64,000 bases of DNA from Dokdonella sp. (GTDB lineage Bacteria > Pseudomonadota > Gammaproteobacteria > Xanthomonadales > Rhodanobacteraceae): the NCBI GenBank assembly GCA_024707225.1, contig JANQAE010000003.1:434001-498000 (forward strand). Direction: 5' to 3'. The position numbers were made by a program, and so were the translations under genes. Of this stretch, positions 43,016 to 52,871 are shown in pieces. The notes under the pieces were generated by a model. The model was not told the DNA's origin. It saw only the letters and a program-made list of their open reading frames with translations, and searched no databases. Position 1 is the first letter of the stretch. Every line of letters starts with the position of its first letter.

Positions 43016-43140
43016 GGGAGTCTCCGCAAAAAGGGCGCGCAGACTAACCGATTTCCGACCGGCCCGAGCGGACGCCGCCGGTCGCCGATGCCAGATCCGG
43101 GCGGTGTCGGCGCTGCCGCCGACCACCGCGGAACGATCGA

Positions 43141-43560
43141 TCAGGGCATCAGCCAGACCCACAGATCCTGACGAGAATCAGTTGCTTGCGGCAGCGACTC
43201 GTACGGGATCGCGGACTCGACCGGCTGCGTCGAGGCCACGCTGGCCTGCACCGGCGGCACGCGGTCGGCGACGACCGTGACCGTCGGCAGCACCGGCAGG
43301 GACGCCGGTTCGGCGTGCGCGGTCACGTGCACCGTCGGCATCAGGGTGACCGGCAGCGGCGCGGCGGCGTCGACATGCCAGCGAACCGGGCCGTCCGGAT
43401 CGGCCGGGTCGGCCACGACGGTGACGGTCGGCAACAGGGTGGCCTGCAAGGGTTCGCGAGCCTCGATCACGGCCGATTCGCCGGCGACGGCGGCGGCAAA
43501 CGTGCCGCCGAGGCCCGCGAGCAGACATGCGAGGGGGACCAAGGACGTGCGGATGCTCAT
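43141..43560 (-). CDS. Small secreted protein with LPTVxVxA repeats
   Basis: 139 residues, family not recognised. The start at 43560 follows CAGGAG and begins a signal peptide ([20 protein letters not shown]). The mature part holds three similar blocks: [29 protein letters not shown] and [14 protein letters not shown], about 30-35 residues apart, each a short beta-like strand followed by an acidic or Pro-rich turn. It ends QDLWVWLMP. Ribosome-binding site, signal and in-frame repeats support a real gene. Probably exported; function unknown. Confidence 0.72.
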   Translation of the reverse strand: MSIRTSLVPLACLLAGLGGTFAAAVAGESAVIEAREPLQATLLPTVTVVADPADPDGPVRWHVDAAAPLPVTLMPTVHVTAHAEPASLPVLPTVTVVADRVPPVQASVASTQPVESAIPYESLPQATDSRQDLWVWLMP

Positions 43561-44080
43561 GGCGAAAACTCCTGGGGTGGGTTGCAGGCCGGATATCGCA
43601 AGCACCATGCCAAACGCGCGATTCTCACCACCTGCAGCGAATCAGATGCGCGAACAAGGACTTGGGTTGCTAGTCCGAAAGTCATGTCTTTGCGATCGGA
43701 CACGCGAAGGTCCGATCGCGGACGCTCGCACTCGTCCGCGCGCGGACGCCGGAGCTGCCCGCGAGGCCGCCCGACGCGCCGATACCTGGCGCGCCGCCCG
43801 TTCGCGTCACGGCTGGACCGGCCGGCGAACTCGCGCCGGGATTCGAACCGCACCCTCCCCTGCCTCCGGCTCGCCTGCACGGCCTGGCCCCGGCGATCAC
43901 GGCCGATCGGTACGCGAGGCCTGCCGGACAGGACCTCGCCGCGGTCGCGCCTCGCGAAGAACGACGAGCCGCGCGTCTCGCCCGCCGCGTCGCCGCTCGA
44001 GCGTCGTGGACCGCCCTGCCCGACGACTCTTCCCCTGGCCCCCCGGAACCGGGCAAGCTGCAGGTCGGACCAAAGGACCC
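43561..44080. other. Divergent intergenic region with inverted repeats
   Basis: About 520 bases between the LPTV-repeat gene (-) and ygiB (+), without a convincing gene. It contains a perfect 10-bp inverted repeat GCGATCGGAC / GTCCGATCGC with an 8-nt loop (43692-43719) and a 16-base palindrome CGTCCGCG / CGCGGACG (43733-43748). Either could be an operator or an RNA hairpin. Confidence 0.5.
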
Positions 44081-44617
44081 ATGCTGATGAAACGATCGCG
44101 AACGGCTGCCCTGCTGATCATGGGCGTCACCCCGCTGGCGCTGACCTCATGCAGCCGCGAAACCCAGACCGAAGGCCTCTACACCTCGGTCGAGTCCTGC
44201 ATCGCGCAGACCAACGACAGCTACAACTGTCAGCAGGCCTTCGACCAGGCTCGCCAGCAGGCCGAGACCGATGCGCCGCGCTACGCCTCGCGCGAGGCCT
44301 GCGTGGCCGCGCACGGCGCCGACGCCTGTCAGCCGCGCAGCGACGCCGGCGGCCAGTCCTACTTCATGCCGCTGATGACCGGCTTCCTGATCGGCCAGCT
44401 GATGCGCGGCGGCCAGACGGTCGGCCTCAACGGTGCGCCGGCCTTCCAGGATCGCGCCGGCAACTGGCAGCGCCCGGCGACGCCGTCGTCCGGCGGCGTC
44501 TACCGGCCCGGCAGTCTCGGCACGACCGCGATGGCGCCGATCGCGGCGCAGCCCGATCGCGCGCCGACGGTCACGCGCGGCGGCTTCGGATCGCGCAGCG
44601 CCGGCAGCGGCGGCTGA
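44081..44617 (+). CDS. ygiB: DUF1190 (YgiB-family) lipoprotein
   Basis: 178 residues. The start gives a lipoprotein signal (AALLIMGVTPLALTSC), then YTSVESCIAQTNDSYNCQQA, ACVAAHGADAC and a Gly/Ser/Arg-rich tail with SYFMPLMTGFLIGQLMRGG, typical of YgiB/DUF1190. ATG 44081 and ATG 44087 are both possible. The next gene starts on the last base of its stop codon (TGATG). The ygiB-ygiC pairing is conserved in Gammaproteobacteria, but the role of YgiB is unknown. Confidence 0.9.
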   Translation: MLMKRSRTAALLIMGVTPLALTSCSRETQTEGLYTSVESCIAQTNDSYNCQQAFDQARQQAETDAPRYASREACVAAHGADACQPRSDAGGQSYFMPLMTGFLIGQLMRGGQTVGLNGAPAFQDRAGNWQRPATPSSGGVYRPGSLGTTAMAPIAAQPDRAPTVTRGGFGSRSAGSGG

Positions 44618-45798
44618 TGCGGCGGGTCGCGATTCCGCCACGCGCGAACTGGCGCGAGAGGACCGAGCAGAGCGGATTCCGCTTCCATACGATCGACGGC
44701 GAGCCGTACTGGGACGAGTCGGCCTACTACGCGTTCACGCTGCGCCAGATCGAGCAGGACATCGAAGCGCCGACCGAGGAGCTCCACGCGATGGCGCTGG
44801 ATCTGGTCGGCGGCATCGTCGCCAGCGAGGAACGGCTGCGCCGTCTCGACATTCCCGAGCCGTTCTGGGACTGGATCGCGCGCAGCTGGCAGGCGCGTGA
44901 CGCGCACGTGGTCGGCCGCATGGATCTGGCCTACGACGGCAGCGGCCCGGCCAAACTGTACGAGTTCAACTACGACACGCCGACGTCGCTGTTCGAGGCC
45001 GCGTTCTTCCAGTGGCAGTGGCTCGACGACCAGCAGCGCGACGGCCGCCTGCCGGTCGCGGCCGACCAGTTCAACTCGATCTACGAATCGCTGGTCGAGG
45101 CGCTGGCGACGGTCGCGCCGCAGCTGCCGCGCCCGATCCGCTTCGCCGCGCTGCGTGACGCCGTCGAGGATCAGGGCACCAGCGACTACCTGCGCGACTG
45201 CGCATTGCAGGCCGGCATCGAATGCGCCGCACTGGCGATCGAGGACATCGGGCTCAGCGCCGATGGCCGCTACACCGATCTGGACGACGCCGTGATCGGC
45301 ACGCTGTTCAAGCTGTATCCGCTCGAGGACCTGTTCCGCGAGCCGTTCGGACGCCACCTGCCCGGCTCGGGCCTGCGCCTGGTCGAGCCGCCGTGGAAGG
45401 CCGTGCTCAGCAACAAGGGCATCCTGCCGCTGCTGTGGGAGGCGCACGAAGGCCATCCGAACCTGCTGCCGGCGTACTTCGACGACGGCGCCGATCCGCT
45501 GCCGGCCGGCTGGGTGCGCAAGCCGCTGCATTCGCGCGAAGGCGCCAACGTGCGCATCGCCCTGCCCGACGGGCGAAGGCTCGAGACCGCCGGCCCATAC
45601 ACCGGCCCGGCGATCCGCCAGGCGTTCCACCCGCTGCCGCAATTCGACGGCCGCCATGCGCTGGTCGGCAGCTGGGTCGTCGGCGACCGCGCCTGCGGCA
45701 TCGGCATCCGCGAGGACGCCTCACCGATCACGCGCGACAGTGCGCGCTTCCTGCCGCATGCGATCGTCGAGGCCGCCACCGCCACGCTGCTGGCCTGA
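44617..45798 (+). CDS. ygiC: Glutathionylspermidine synthase-family ATP-grasp enzyme (YgiC-like)
   Basis: 393 residues of the C-terminal (synthetase) half of the glutathionylspermidine family, without the amidase domain. Markers are PYWDESAYYAFT, RMDLAYDGSGPAKLYEFNYD with the metal-binding Asp/Glu, VEPPWKAVLSNKGILPLLWE, KPLHSREGANV and the end GSWVVGDRACGIGIRED. The family joins a carboxylate to an amine using ATP; YgiC itself has no proven glutathionylspermidine activity. It overlaps ygiB by one base and ends at a hairpin facing putA. Confidence 0.92.
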   Translation: MRRVAIPPRANWRERTEQSGFRFHTIDGEPYWDESAYYAFTLRQIEQDIEAPTEELHAMALDLVGGIVASEERLRRLDIPEPFWDWIARSWQARDAHVVGRMDLAYDGSGPAKLYEFNYDTPTSLFEAAFFQWQWLDDQQRDGRLPVAADQFNSIYESLVEALATVAPQLPRPIRFAALRDAVEDQGTSDYLRDCALQAGIECAALAIEDIGLSADGRYTDLDDAVIGTLFKLYPLEDLFREPFGRHLPGSGLRLVEPPWKAVLSNKGILPLLWEAHEGHPNLLPAYFDDGADPLPAGWVRKPLHSREGANVRIALPDGRRLETAGPYTGPAIRQAFHPLPQFDGRHALVGSWVVGDRACGIGIREDASPITRDSARFLPHAIVEAATATLLA

Positions 45799-45820
45799 GG
45801 CGTCCGGCAGGCCGGACGCC
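45799..45820. terminator. Hairpin between ygiC-like gene and putA
   Basis: Perfect stem GGCGTCCGG / CCGGACGCC with a CAGG loop, starting directly after the stop codon of the ygiC-like gene and ending eight bases before the convergent putA stop. No T tract; probable bidirectional terminator. Confidence 0.65.
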
Positions 45821-45828
45821 CGGCCGCG

Positions 45829-48800
45829 TCACGCGTCGAGCGTCAGCAGCGAGGCGTTGCCGCCGGCCGCGGTCGTGTTGACGGTCAGCGTGCGCTCGGT
45901 CGCGAAGCGCAGCAGGTAGTGCGGTCCGCCGGCCTTCGGGCCGGTGCCCGAGAGCTGCTCGCCGCCGAACGGCTGCACGCCGACGACCGCGCCGATCTGG
46001 TTGCGGTTGACGTAGCAGTTGCCGACCTTGGCGCGGCGCACGATGTGGTCGATCGTGTCGTCGATGCGGCTGTGGATGCCGAGCGTCAGGCCGTAGCCGG
46101 TCGCATTGATCGCGTCGATCACCTGGTCGAGCTCGTCGGCCTTCCAGCGCACGACGTGCAGGATCGGACCGAACACCTCGCGCTGCAGCAGGTCCAGCGA
46201 CGGCAGCTCGTAGGCGCGCGGCGCGAAGAACGTGCCGTGCGCGGTGCTGGCGCCGAGCCTGACCTCGGCGATCTTCTTCGCCTCACGATCCATGCGCTCG
46301 GCGTGCGCGGCCAGCGTCTCGCGCGAGGCATCGTCGATGACCGGACCGACGTCGGTCGACAGCAGGCCGGGATCGCCGACGCTGAGCTCCTGCATCGCGC
46401 CGGCCAGCATCGTCTCGACCTTGTCGGCGATGTCGTCCTGCACGAACAGGATGCGCGCGGCCGAGCAGCGCTGGCCGGCCGAATCGAAGGCCGAGGCGAC
46501 GACGTCCTTGACCAGCTGCTCGGGCAGCGCCGAGGAGTCGGCGATCAGCGCGTTCTGGCCGCCGGTCTCGGCGATCAGCGCGGCGATCGAGGCGTCGCGT
46601 GCGGCCAGCGTGCGGTTGATCGTCCAGGCCGTCTCGGTCGACCCGGTGAAGCATACGCCGGCCACTTCCGGCCGCGTCAGCAGCAGCTTGCCGATCGCCG
46701 AACCCTTGCCCGGCACGAACTGCAGCACGTCCTCGGGCACGCCGGCCTCGTGCAGCAGGCGCGTGGCCGCGTAGCCGATCAGCGTGGTCTGCTCGGCCGG
46801 CTTGGCCAGCACGGCGTTGCCGGCGGCCAGCGCGGCGACGACCTGGCCCATGAAGATCGCCAGCGGGAAGTTCCAGGGACTGATGCAGACGAACACGCCG
46901 CGGCCGTGCAGGAACAGCTGGTTCGACTCGCCGGTCGGGCCCGGCAGCAGCTCGGGCTGGCCGAACAGCTTGCGCGCCATCGCCGCGTAGTAGCGCAGGA
47001 AGTCGGCCGCCTCGCGCACCTCGGAGACGGCGGCCGGCAGCGTCTTGCCGGCCTCGCGCACCGCCATCGCGATGAACTCGGCGCGGCGCGACTCGAGCAG
47101 GTCGGCGGCATGCTCGAGGATCTTGGCGCGGCTGGCGGCCGGCAGCGCATCCCAGGCCGGCTGCGCGGCGACGGCGTTGGTCAGCGCCTTCTCGATCGTC
47201 GCGGCGTCGGCCGGGCGGTACTCGCCGATCGCGCGACGGCGGTCGGACGGATCGGTGACTGGCTTGGCCGGCTCGGCGGTCGCGGCGCCCGGCACCAGCG
47301 GGCCGGCGGTCCAGGGGCGGCGCGCGGCGTTGACGCTGTCGGCCAGCGCACGCAGTTCGAGATCGTTGGCGAAATTGACGCCCATGGAATTCTTCCGTTG
47401 TTCGCCGAACAGAGCGATCGGCTGGGGGATGCGCGGGTGGGGCTTGCTGTCGAGATGGCGTACCAGCTCGCAGGGATCGGCGACCAGGTCGCGGATCGAG
47501 ACGTCCTCGTCGACGACGCGGTTGACGAAGCTGGTATTGGCGCCGTTCTCGAGCAGGCGCCGGACCAGATACGGCAGCAGGTCCTCGTGGCTGCCGACCG
47601 GCGCGTAGACGCGGCACGGCACACCGAGGTTGCCCGGTCCGATGACCTCGGCGTAGAGATCGGCACCCATGCCGTGCAGACGCTGGTGCTCGTACGGACG
47701 GCCGCGCGCGACGTGATGGATCGCGGCGATCGTGTGCGCGTTGTGCGTCGCGAACTGCGGATAGATCAGGTCGGCGCCCGCCTCGAACATCTGGCGCGCA
47801 CAGGCCAGATACGACACGTCGGTGTTCGGCTTGCGCGTGTAGACCGGATAGCCGGCCAGGCCCTGCTCCTGCGCGCGCTTGACCTCCGAGTCCCAGTACG
47901 CGCCCTTGACCAGGCGCACGCACCAGCGCCGTCCGGCCTTGCGCGCGGTCTCGGCCAGCCAGTCGATGACCAGCGGTGCGCGCTTCTGATAGGCCTGCAC
48001 CGCCAGTCCGAATCCGCTCCAGCCGGCCAGCGAAGGATCGGCGAACACCGCGCCGATCACGTCCAGCGACAGCTCGAGCCGGTCGGCCTCCTCGGCGTCG
48101 ACGGTCATGCCGATCGCCTGCGACCTGGCCAGCTGCGCCAGTTCCAGCACGCGCGGCGTCAGCTCGGCGTGCACGCGGGCGCGGTTGGCGACGTCGTAGC
48201 GCGGGTGGATCGCCGACAGCTTGACCGAGATCGACGGCGCGTCGAGCACGTCGGGCCACGGTCCGCGCCGGCCGAGCGCAGCGATCGCGTCGCGATAGGC
48301 CTGCAGGTAGCGGTCCGCGTCGGCCTGGGTCAGCGCCGCCTCGCCGAGCATGTCGTATGAATAACGATAGGCCCGGTTGTCCTTGTGCTCGGCGCGGTCC
48401 TGCGCCTCCTCGATGGTCCGGCCCATCACGAACTGATGACCCATGATGCGCATCGCCTGGCGCACCGCCAGGCGCACGACCGGCTCGCCGGCGCGGCCGA
48501 TCAGGCGCTTGAGCGCGCCGGTGAAGTTGCTGCGCGTCTCCTCGGCCAGGCCGACCAGGCGGCCGGTCAGCATCAGGCCCCAGGTCGAGGCGTTGACGAA
48601 CAGCGATTCGCTGGCGCCGACATGCTTCTTCCAGTCGGCCTCGCCGAGCTTGTCGCGGATCAGCTTGTCGGCCGTCTCGGCGTCGGGAATGCGCAGCAGC
48701 GCCTCGGCCACGCACATCAGCAGCACGCCCTCTTCGCTGGAGAGGTCGTACTCGCGCATGAACGACTCGACCGCACTCTGGTTCGAGGCCTTGGCGCGCA

Positions 48801-49047
48801 CGCGCGCGACCAGTTCGAAGCCTTCGCGAGCACCAGCTCGCGCTCGGCCGGCGGCAGGCTGGCCTGGGCCAGCAGCTCGTTGACGGCATCGGTCTCGTCG
48901 CGGGTCCAGGCGGCGGTGATGGCGCGCGCGGGCCGGATCGGCCGCGCCGGGCGGTTCGGGAGTCAGGATTTCGCTCAAGGCGGCGCTCTCGGACAGGATG
49001 GCGGGTGGGATCGCCGGCAGCGGCCGGCATGCGTGCGGCAGCCGCAT
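45829..49047 (-). CDS. putA: Bifunctional proline dehydrogenase / glutamate-semialdehyde dehydrogenase PutA (two frameshifts near the N-terminus)
   Basis: About 1070 residues that oxidise proline to glutamate. The PRODH barrel (about 120-500) has SVKLSAIHPRYD, RLVKGAYWDSEVKRAQ, FATHNAHTIAAI and QRLHGMG. The P5C dehydrogenase part has ISPWNFPLAIFMGQVVAALA, FTGSTETAW, AETGGQNALI and the catalytic Cys in SAGQRCSAARI. It lacks the N-terminal ribbon-helix-helix DNA-binding domain of E. coli PutA, so it is not a repressor. As sequenced, the residues AITAAWTRDETDAVNELLAQ to SLPPAERELVL lie in a different frame, so one base is missing near 48940 and another near 48838. The start is ATG 49047 or a TTG at 48978. 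Confidence 0.94.
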   Translation of the reverse strand: MRLPHACRPLPAIPPAILSESAALSEILTPEPPGAADPARARHHRRLDPRRDRCRQRAAGPGQPAAGRARAGAREGFELVARVRAKASNQSAVESFMREYDLSSEEGVLLMCVAEALLRIPDAETADKLIRDKLGEADWKKHVGASESLFVNASTWGLMLTGRLVGLAEETRSNFTGALKRLIGRAGEPVVRLAVRQAMRIMGHQFVMGRTIEEAQDRAEHKDNRAYRYSYDMLGEAALTQADADRYLQAYRDAIAALGRRGPWPDVLDAPSISVKLSAIHPRYDVANRARVHAELTPRVLELAQLARSQAIGMTVDAEEADRLELSLDVIGAVFADPSLAGWSGFGLAVQAYQKRAPLVIDWLAETARKAGRRWCVRLVKGAYWDSEVKRAQEQGLAGYPVYTRKPNTDVSYLACARQMFEAGADLIYPQFATHNAHTIAAIHHVARGRPYEHQRLHGMGADLYAEVIGPGNLGVPCRVYAPVGSHEDLLPYLVRRLLENGANTSFVNRVVDEDVSIRDLVADPCELVRHLDSKPHPRIPQPIALFGEQRKNSMGVNFANDLELRALADSVNAARRPWTAGPLVPGAATAEPAKPVTDPSDRRRAIGEYRPADAATIEKALTNAVAAQPAWDALPAASRAKILEHAADLLESRRAEFIAMAVREAGKTLPAAVSEVREAADFLRYYAAMARKLFGQPELLPGPTGESNQLFLHGRGVFVCISPWNFPLAIFMGQVVAALAAGNAVLAKPAEQTTLIGYAATRLLHEAGVPEDVLQFVPGKGSAIGKLLLTRPEVAGVCFTGSTETAWTINRTLAARDASIAALIAETGGQNALIADSSALPEQLVKDVVASAFDSAGQRCSAARILFVQDDIADKVETMLAGAMQELSVGDPGLLSTDVGPVIDDASRETLAAHAERMDREAKKIAEVRLGASTAHGTFFAPRAYELPSLDLLQREVFGPILHVVRWKADELDQVIDAINATGYGLTLGIHSRIDDTIDHIVRRAKVGNCYVNRNQIGAVVGVQPFGGEQLSGTGPKAGGPHYLLRFATERTLTVNTTAAGGNASLLTLDA

Positions 49048-49482
49048 AGTCTAAGACGTGTCCGCCCGCCGGGACACCACGGACCGCGCCGGCCGGCGGC
49101 GTCGCGGTGCGACGGATCGGCGGCCGCCACGGAGCGCCGTTGCGACGCGAAGTGGACCGGATCGGCCGGCCCCGGCGATTCCGCGTCGCCGCGGCTGTAT
49201 GCGCGGCCGCCGGCGCCTGCGGCCGATTGACGCAGACACCGCACCTGTGCGCGATCTGCGTCCTTGCCGCGCTCGCAAGGGGTCCACTATCATGCATGGG
49301 TTTCGCGGGCCGTGCATCGGGGACGTGGGGCGGTTGCGCGGACAGGGCTCACAGGGCCTTGTCGCGGCGGCGCCGGCCGCGCCAGTTGCGCAACCGATCC
49401 GGTCGGCCACGACCCGCGAATACGGTTGGCGACCCGCCGGCGGCCGATCATCCGCCGCGGCGATCACTAGTTCTCGATCGGG
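49048..49482. other. Divergent region before the cytochrome oxidase cluster
   Basis: About 435 bases between putA (-) and coxB (+) with no credible gene. It should hold the promoter of the oxidase cluster, but I cannot identify a clean hexamer pair. An imperfect CAACCG...CGGTTG dyad occurs at about 49390-49434. Confidence 0.45.
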
Positions 49483-50400
49483 ATGGTGGCGATGATTTCA
49501 GTCTGGATTGCGCGCCTGCGGCGCGCTTACGTGACGACAAGCCTGGCGGCTCTGAGCCTGGCACCGATGACGGCGCTCGCGAACCCCGAGCCCTGGCAGC
49601 TCAATCTGACCAAGGGCGTCACGCCGACTTCCGAGCGCGTGCACACGATGCACATGATCAGCCTCTGGGTCTGCGTCGCCATCGGCGTCGTCGTGTTCGG
49701 CGCGATGATCTACGCGATGCTGCGCTTCCGCAAATCCAAGGGCGCGGTGCCGGCCACCTGGAACCACAGCACCAAGCTCGAGGTGATCTGGACCGTCACG
49801 CCGATCATCATCCTGATCGTGATGGCCTGGCCGGCGACGCGGCTGCTGGTCGACATGGCGCACACCGACGGCTCGGACATGACGGTGAAGATCACCGGCT
49901 ACCAGTGGAAGTGGCGCTACGAATACGTCGACTACTACGAGCAGAACCCGGGCATCGGCTTCATGTCGACCCTGCACGTCGATTCCAACCGCGTGCGCCA
50001 GGTCGGCTCGGGCCTCGATCCCAAGAGCGTCAAGGTCGGCGACGAGTCGACCTACCTGCTCGACGTCGACAATCCGCTGGTGCTGCCGGTCGGCGTCAAG
50101 GTGCGCTTCGTGATCACCGCCGACGACGTCATCCACTCCTGGTGGGTCCCGGTGCTCGGCTGGAAGCAGGATGCGATCCCCGGCATGGTCACCAGCGCCT
50201 GGGCCAGCATCACCCGGCCCGGCACCTACCGCGGCCAGTGCGCGGAGCTGTGCGGCAAGGATCACGGCTTCATGCCGATCGTCGTCAAGGCCCTGCCCAA
50301 GGACGAGTTCGAACGCTGGCTCGCCGAGCAGCAGGCGGCCAAGGCCGCCGCGGCCGGCACCGCCCAGACCGCAGCCCCCGCGTCGCAGACGCAGGGCTGA
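49483..50400 (+). CDS. coxB: Cytochrome c oxidase subunit II
   Basis: 305 residues. Signal sequence (TTSLAALSLAPMTALA), two membrane helices (MISLWVCVAIGVVVFGAMIY and LEVIWTVTPIIILIVMAWPA), then the periplasmic CuA domain with YQWKWRYEY, DVIHSWWVPVLGWKQDAIPG and the ligand set CAELCGKDHGFM. There is no C-terminal cytochrome c domain, so this is the aa3 rather than caa3 type; the tail is a short Ala/Gln stretch. ATG 49483 is used; ATG 49492 is also possible. First gene of the oxidase cluster. Confidence 0.96.
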   Translation: MVAMISVWIARLRRAYVTTSLAALSLAPMTALANPEPWQLNLTKGVTPTSERVHTMHMISLWVCVAIGVVVFGAMIYAMLRFRKSKGAVPATWNHSTKLEVIWTVTPIIILIVMAWPATRLLVDMAHTDGSDMTVKITGYQWKWRYEYVDYYEQNPGIGFMSTLHVDSNRVRQVGSGLDPKSVKVGDESTYLLDVDNPLVLPVGVKVRFVITADDVIHSWWVPVLGWKQDAIPGMVTSAWASITRPGTYRGQCAELCGKDHGFMPIVVKALPKDEFERWLAEQQAAKAAAAGTAQTAAPASQTQG

Positions 50401-50439
50401 TGCGCACCAACCGGATTTAGAGTCGAGAGGTTTCAGGCC

Positions 50440-52068
50440 ATGGCGCACGCAGCCACCCACGATCACGTCGCCCACGACGACCATCACGATCACAAGCCGC
50501 AGGGCTTCATCGCCCGTTGGTGCTTCTCGACCAACCACAAGGACATCGGCACGCTGTATCTGATCTTCTCGCTGCTGATGTTCTTCATCGGCGGCGCGAT
50601 GGCGATGATCATCCGCGCCGAGCTGTTCCAGCCCGGCATGCAGCTGGTCGAGCCGGACTTCTTCAACGAGATGACCTCGGTGCACGCCCTGGTCATGATC
50701 TTCGGCGCGGTCATGCCGGCCTTCGTCGGCCTCGGCAACTGGATGATCCCGCTGATGGTCGGCGCGCCCGACATGGCGCTGCCGCGCATGAACAACTGGT
50801 CGTTCTGGCTGCTGCCGGTCGCGTTCGGCCTGCTGCTCTCGACGCTGTTCATGCCGGGCGGCGGTCCGCAGGGCGGCTGGACGCTCTACCCGCCGCTGTC
50901 GCTGCAGGGCGGCAACGGCATCGCGTTCTCGATCCTGGCGATCCACGTCGCCGGCATCAGCTCGATCATGGGCGCGATCAACATCATCGCGACGATCCTC
51001 AACATGCGCGCGCCGGGCATGGACCTGCTGAAGATGCCGGTCTTCGTCTGGACCTGGCTGATCACCGCGTTCCTGCTGATCGCCGTGATGCCGGTGCTGG
51101 CCGGTGCGGTCACGATGCTGCTGACCGACAAGTACTTCGGCACCAGCTTCTTCAACGCCGCCGGCGGCGGCGACCCGGTGATGTTCCAGCACATCTTCTG
51201 GTTCTTCGGACACCCGGAGGTCTACATCATGATCCTCCCGGCGTTCGGCATCGTCAGCGAGATCATCCCGACCTTCGCGCGCAAGCCGCTGTTCGGCTAT
51301 CAGGCGATGGTCTACGCGACCGCCTCGATCGCGTTCCTGTCGTTCATCGTGTGGGCCCACCACATGTTCACGGTGGGCATGCCGCTCGGCGGCGAATTGT
51401 TCTTCATGTACGCCACGATGCTGATCGCGATTCCGACCGGCGTGAAGGTGTTCAACTGGGTCAGCACGATGTGGGAAGGCTCGATGACGTTCGAGACGCC
51501 GATGCTGTTCGCGATCGGCTTCGTCATCCTGTTCACGATCGGCGGCTTCTCGGGCGTCATGCTGGCGATCGTGCCGGCCGACTTCCAGTACCACGACACC
51601 TACTTCGTCGTCGCCCACTTCCACTACGTGCTGGTGACCGGCGCGGTGTTCTCGATCATGGCCGCCACCTACTACTGGCTGCCGAAGTGGACCGGCCACA
51701 TGTACAGCGAGCGCTGGGGCAAGATCCACTTCTGGTCGAGCGTGATCTCGGTCAACGTGCTGTTCTTCCCGCAGCACTTCCTCGGCCTGGCCGGCATGCC
51801 GCGCCGCATTCCGGACTACAACGTCGCGTTCGCGGACTTCAACATGATCTCCTCGATCGGCGGCTTCTGGTTCGGCCTGTCGCAGCTGATCTTCCTCGGT
51901 GTGGTCGTGCACTGCGCGTTCTTCTCGAAGGTCAAGGCCCCGGCCCGCGTCTGGGAAGGTGCCAAGGGCTTGGAATGGGAAGTGCCCTCGCCGGCGCCGC
52001 ACCACACCTTCTCGGTGCCGCCGGTGCTCAAGCCGGGCATGCTGGCGCACGACGACGTTTCGCATTGA
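50440..52068 (+). CDS. ctaD: Cytochrome c oxidase subunit I
   Basis: 542 residues, twelve membrane helices, the heme-copper catalytic subunit. FSTNKDIGTLY-type N-terminus ([20 protein letters not shown]), the CuB/cross-linked His-Tyr segment [28 protein letters not shown] with the CuB His pair, and [14 protein letters not shown] with heme a3/a ligands. It pumps protons while reducing O2 to water. It starts 39 bases after coxB and has a His-rich N-terminal extension ([16 protein letters not shown]). Confidence 0.98.
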   Translation: MAHAATHDHVAHDDHHDHKPQGFIARWCFSTNHKDIGTLYLIFSLLMFFIGGAMAMIIRAELFQPGMQLVEPDFFNEMTSVHALVMIFGAVMPAFVGLGNWMIPLMVGAPDMALPRMNNWSFWLLPVAFGLLLSTLFMPGGGPQGGWTLYPPLSLQGGNGIAFSILAIHVAGISSIMGAINIIATILNMRAPGMDLLKMPVFVWTWLITAFLLIAVMPVLAGAVTMLLTDKYFGTSFFNAAGGGDPVMFQHIFWFFGHPEVYIMILPAFGIVSEIIPTFARKPLFGYQAMVYATASIAFLSFIVWAHHMFTVGMPLGGELFFMYATMLIAIPTGVKVFNWVSTMWEGSMTFETPMLFAIGFVILFTIGGFSGVMLAIVPADFQYHDTYFVVAHFHYVLVTGAVFSIMAATYYWLPKWTGHMYSERWGKIHFWSSVISVNVLFFPQHFLGLAGMPRRIPDYNVAFADFNMISSIGGFWFGLSQLIFLGVVVHCAFFSKVKAPARVWEGAKGLEWEVPSPAPHHTFSVPPVLKPGMLAHDDVSH

Positions 52069-52123
52069 CGTCGGTGCGCGGCCGGCATACGCCGGTCGCG
52101 CAACCGAACCGCCGAGGTAGCCC

Positions 52124-52258
52124 ATGACCCCGATCCGACAGCCGCACGACGCCAGCCAGGACGCCCGCCGCAAGGCGCGACGTACGGCATGGCTGGTCGG
52201 CGGCGCGGCGGCACTGGTCTACGTCGGGATACTGCTCAAGGCTTTGCTCGCGCCATGA
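52124..52258 (+). CDS. 44-residue single-helix protein in the oxidase cluster
   Basis: A short gene of 44 residues: a basic N-terminus ([17 protein letters not shown]) followed by one membrane segment ([19 protein letters not shown]). Its TGA at 52256-52258 overlaps the ctaG start ATG (ATGA), which argues strongly that it is translated. Similar small one-helix proteins between ctaD and ctaG are known from other proteobacterial oxidase clusters as small assembly proteins. The function is inferred from position only. Confidence 0.72.
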   Translation: MTPIRQPHDASQDARRKARRTAWLVGGAAALVYVGILLKALLAP

Positions 52259-52845
52259 ACACCGTCGCCGCTCCGACGCGGAACGCCCGCGGCGTGGTCC
52301 GCATCACGCTGATCGTGAGCGCGTGCGCGTTCCTGTTCGGCTTCGCGATGATTCCGCTGTACCGCATCGCCTGCGAGCAGGTGCTCGGCATCAAGCTCGA
52401 GGACGGACCGGTCACCGGACGCGCGGTCGCGGCGGCCAGCGTCGACACCAGCCGCAGCGTGCGCATCCAGTTCCTCGCCAGCGTCAACAGCAAGCTGCCC
52501 TGGACGTTCGCGCCTGAAGTGACGCGGATCGACGTGCATCCGGGCGAACTGACCGAGGTCTGGTTCGACGCGGCCAATACCTCCGATGCGGCGATCGTCG
52601 GCAACGCCGTACCGAGCGTCGCGCCGAACACCGCCTCGGCGTTCTTCAACAAGACCGAATGCTTCTGCTTCACCGAGCAGCTGCTCGCCGCCGGCGAGGC
52701 GCGCCGGATGCCGGTACGGTTCATCGTCGACCCGGCGCTGCCGCGCGACGTCACCGAGCTGACCCTGTCCTATACGTTCTACGAAAACACCGACGCGACC
52801 CGCCGGGTCGCGGAAACCGTCGGCGCGCCGCCCCACGCGGGTTGA
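52255..52845 (+). CDS. ctaG: Cytochrome c oxidase assembly protein CtaG (Cox11)
   Basis: 196 residues that deliver copper to CuB of subunit I. One N-terminal membrane helix ([20 protein letters not shown]), then a periplasmic Ig-like domain with [16 protein letters not shown], the [11 protein letters not shown] strand and the copper-binding motif [11 protein letters not shown], followed by [11 protein letters not shown] and [12 protein letters not shown] 52255 overlaps the preceding small gene by four bases. Confidence 0.96.
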   Translation: MNTVAAPTRNARGVVRITLIVSACAFLFGFAMIPLYRIACEQVLGIKLEDGPVTGRAVAAASVDTSRSVRIQFLASVNSKLPWTFAPEVTRIDVHPGELTEVWFDAANTSDAAIVGNAVPSVAPNTASAFFNKTECFCFTEQLLAAGEARRMPVRFIVDPALPRDVTELTLSYTFYENTDATRRVAETVGAPPHAG

Positions 52846-52871
52846 CGAGCGGATCCTCGAGAGGCCTCACC

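Noticed and set aside
43828-43880. tRNA-like T-arm (GGTTCGAATCC) on the minus strand
   Set aside because: The bases flanking the loop do not form a 5-bp T stem, and no acceptor stem, D arm or anticodon arm can be folded around it.
49498-52173. An 891-residue open frame antisense to coxB and ctaD
   Set aside because: The plus-strand oxidase genes are unambiguous. The antisense product is a His/Asp/Arg-rich low-complexity chain with no recognisable fold.
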